From assembly GCA_937919685.1 (NCBI GenBank), contig CALFOM010000045.1:1-38451 (forward strand): a DNA stretch of 38,451 nt, in the 5' to 3' direction. Below, in pieces: positions 36,726 to 38,451 of the stretch. The stretch is from an uncultured Phycisphaera sp. GTDB taxonomy: Bacteria > Planctomycetota > Phycisphaerae > Phycisphaerales > SM1A02. The first letter of the stretch is position 1; every line of letters begins with the position of its first letter. The translations under genes were made by a program, and so were the position numbers. The notes under the pieces are model-generated. The model was not told where the DNA came from. It made no database searches and worked only from the letters and a program-made list of their open reading frames with translations.

Positions 36726-38451
36726 TCAGCGACCGATTGATCTCGCGAGGCGTTCGAATCCCGACTCATCTTCAGGGGGTGCGAGCGGTGCCGAATCCGG
36801 GCAGGCGCCCCAATCCGCGATCAGAATTCCGATGTCACCACCATTGACTGGTGCGTTGCCATCGAGTTGATCACGGGACTGGCTCGAACCCCAGTTCGCA
36901 ATGAGAATTCCAAGGTCCGCGGAATCGACCACCCGGTCGTGGTTGAGGTCCGCCGAACAAGAGTTGTTCGCATTGTTCAACATGAACGAGAAGATCTGGT
37001 ATTGCGGATCGGGGAAATTCACCCCTTCGTAAAGCACCGTCGGCGCCCCAAGCGGCTTCGCCACCGAATGACAATCCGTGCAGTTCATGCTCATCGGCGA
37101 GATGTCGGTGCCGTCACATTTCGGAAGCGAAATGAACTGGTAGTACTGCGTGTACGTCTCCATCGTCACGTTGGTGAGATAGGCCGTATTGACGGTGTTG
37201 GATTCGTTGGGCGGAATACAGCTCGGACCCGCGGGGTCGGGCTGAATGGTGTTCAACAGCCGGTAGTACTTCCAAGGAGCGGGGAGTTGAGCCCGATACT
37301 CGTCGTTCACTGATTCGACGTCGTCCGGCGTCACCATCTCGGGAATTCGAGAGACGTTGACTGCTCGGGAGGGATCGGCATCGCAGACACTGGGAAGCTC
37401 CCCGGATTCCGGTGCATACGGCGGACAATCCGCCGTGCCGCCCGGATCAGACGGCGTACATTCCTCGCCGTTGCAGGAATACCCGTTCGCGTACGGAGGC
37501 GGGCAGTCGACGTCGGGGTCGGACCCCGGATTAAATGACGGGGCGCCGTTCGGGTTCCCGGGAAGAACATCCACGTTGTCGACCTGTTCAAACGTGGCCC
37601 AGAACCAGGTCGCGCCGGTGCTCGGAGTCAGTTGCAGGACATGGAGTCCCACCAACCCCACCGTGACCGGGCCGCACGGCGACTCCGATCGCGAAAGATT
37701 GCTGGCGTAGTAGACGTCCTGCATGAAGAATCGACCGCTGGCGATCTCCGCCTCGTCGAGCTGCTTCCAAGAAGCCTTGAGTTCGATGGCCCCCTGCTGC
37801 GCCCACTCCGGAAGATCGATCGGCGGATCGAAGTCTGCCGGCTGACCAGTCGCGGGGAATCCGACGAATTCGCCTCCGGGTTGGAACGCGGCATATTGAT
37901 TCGCCGCGTCGTAATAGCCGTTCTGCGAGATGTATTCGAATTCTGATCGATTCAGGAAGATCTGAAAGAGTACGTACCGACCATTCTGATCGAGAAGCGG
38001 GCGATGACTAAAGGCCTCGTCAAACTCGTCGACCAGATCCGGGTCAGTGGTCATGGACAGCGCGCCGAGGAGCGGGAGCGTGGGTCCGCCGTCGTCCGGG
38101 GTAAACATCGGCGTCGAGAACGTCGGGTTGTCCCAAGTACCCGGCGACGCGCCGTCGGGAAGAAGCAACTGCTCCTTCTGCATCCACTGGAGAAAGGCGG
38201 GCCGCCCATTCGGTTCGTCGCAGATGGTGACGCTGGTGTCCGGTTCGCCGGGCGCACCCCCTTCGAGTTGTGGCCAGTTGAGCGCCACGAAGCCATCCCA
38301 CGCGAATCGGGCCCAACTCACTGGGTCAGCGGTGTCCACCGCCTCCGCCGGATAGATCCAGGGTTCGCTCGACGGGTCGCAGGGACCAGCGTCCTTCGAG
38401 TCACCCGCGAATCCGGAGGTGGCGAGCGACACGACTGCCACCGCCAACAGC
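36726..38451 (-). CDS. Secreted protein with one CxxCH heme site and dockerin-like C-terminal repeats (partial, 5' end beyond right edge)
   Basis: At least 574 residues; the frame is open to the right edge. The first visible residues (LLAVAVVSLATSGFAG) are the core of a signal peptide whose start lies outside the window; the TTG at 38447 is probably not the true start. The mature part opens with an SWARFAWDGFVALNWPQ segment, seen in a poorly characterised family of large secreted proteins. A CTDCH motif (37082-37068) could bind one heme c. The C terminus has two calcium-loop repeats of dockerin type I style: DLNHDRVVDSADLGILIANW and, more degenerate, VNGGDIGILIADWG. These are common in Phycisphaerae exported proteins. 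Role unknown; a periplasmic or surface cytochrome is an inference. Confidence 0.8.
   Translation of the reverse strand, partial: LLAVAVVSLATSGFAGDSKDAGPCDPSSEPWIYPAEAVDTADPVSWARFAWDGFVALNWPQLEGGAPGEPDTSVTICDEPNGRPAFLQWMQKEQLLLPDGASPGTWDNPTFSTPMFTPDDGGPTLPLLGALSMTTDPDLVDEFDEAFSHRPLLDQNGRYVLFQIFLNRSEFEYISQNGYYDAANQYAAFQPGGEFVGFPATGQPADFDPPIDLPEWAQQGAIELKASWKQLDEAEIASGRFFMQDVYYASNLSRSESPCGPVTVGLVGLHVLQLTPSTGATWFWATFEQVDNVDVLPGNPNGAPSFNPGSDPDVDCPPPYANGYSCNGEECTPSDPGGTADCPPYAPESGELPSVCDADPSRAVNVSRIPEMVTPDDVESVNDEYRAQLPAPWKYYRLLNTIQPDPAGPSCIPPNESNTVNTAYLTNVTMETYTQYYQFISLPKCDGTDISPMSMNCTDCHSVAKPLGAPTVLYEGVNFPDPQYQIFSFMLNNANNSCSADLNHDRVVDSADLGILIANWGSSQSRDQLDGNAPVNGGDIGILIADWGACPDSAPLAPPEDESGFERLARSIGR

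Overview
The window is GC-rich bacterial chromosome, gene-dense, with no rRNA, tRNA, insertion sequence, prophage or CRISPR array that I can see. Several features point to a planctomycete, most likely of the class Phycisphaerae. These are secreted proteins carrying EF-hand or dockerin-like calcium loops (including a C-terminal 'DLNxDxVVDSADLGILIxNWG' type repeat), a CotH-type spore-coat kinase homologue paired with DUF4956, a zinc-ribbon membrane protein, and TTG/GTG starts. The assignment is an inference from gene content only.

Layout. Positions 1-9070 (minus strand) hold a tightly overlapping Bat-type operon: a MoxR AAA+ ATPase, a DUF58 protein, a BatD/DUF4381-like membrane protein, two von Willebrand A membrane proteins (BatA, BatB), a membrane-anchored helical protein, and a very large exported helical-repeat protein that runs off the left edge. 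A secreted two-domain TlpA-like protein (9170-10264) lies just upstream. Positions 10560-13155 (minus) hold a complete molybdate ABC transporter, modABC, with ATGA overlaps. A methyltransferase, a CotH-like protein and a DUF4956 membrane protein follow on the plus strand (13292-17028). They meet a secreted EF-hand esterase head-on (17029-18135, minus). Next come zwf (plus), a decayed sialidase-like fragment, and ppc (minus).

Positions 23266-31552 form a reductive pyrimidine (uracil/thymine) catabolism locus. A plus-strand dihydropyrimidine dehydrogenase-like gene converges on a minus-strand series: dihydropyrimidinase, class III aminotransferase, NCS1 nucleobase permease, beta-ureidopropionase, CoA-acylating methylmalonate/malonate-semialdehyde dehydrogenase, and a small lysine-rich protein. 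Together they would import a pyrimidine, reduce it, open the ring, remove the carbamoyl group, transaminate the beta-amino acid, and convert the semialdehyde to acetyl- or propionyl-CoA. The dehydrogenase keeps the pyrimidine-binding residues but lacks the C-terminal ferredoxin domain and has no PreT partner here. After this come a ChaA-type cation/proton antiporter (minus), adenine deaminase and an RlmK-like methyltransferase (plus), a zinc-ribbon membrane protein (plus), and a secreted protein with one CxxCH site and dockerin-like repeats, cut by the right edge (minus).

Three patterns go beyond the gene list. Short tandem arrays with 7-10 bp units sit at gene boundaries or over gene starts, including a strict 10-bp CATG array at 10421-10510. 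Several stand-alone genes have TANNNT 6-8 bases before the ATG and no Shine-Dalgarno sequence, suggesting leaderless transcripts. A perfect 9-bp inverted repeat abuts the preA promoter-like element.
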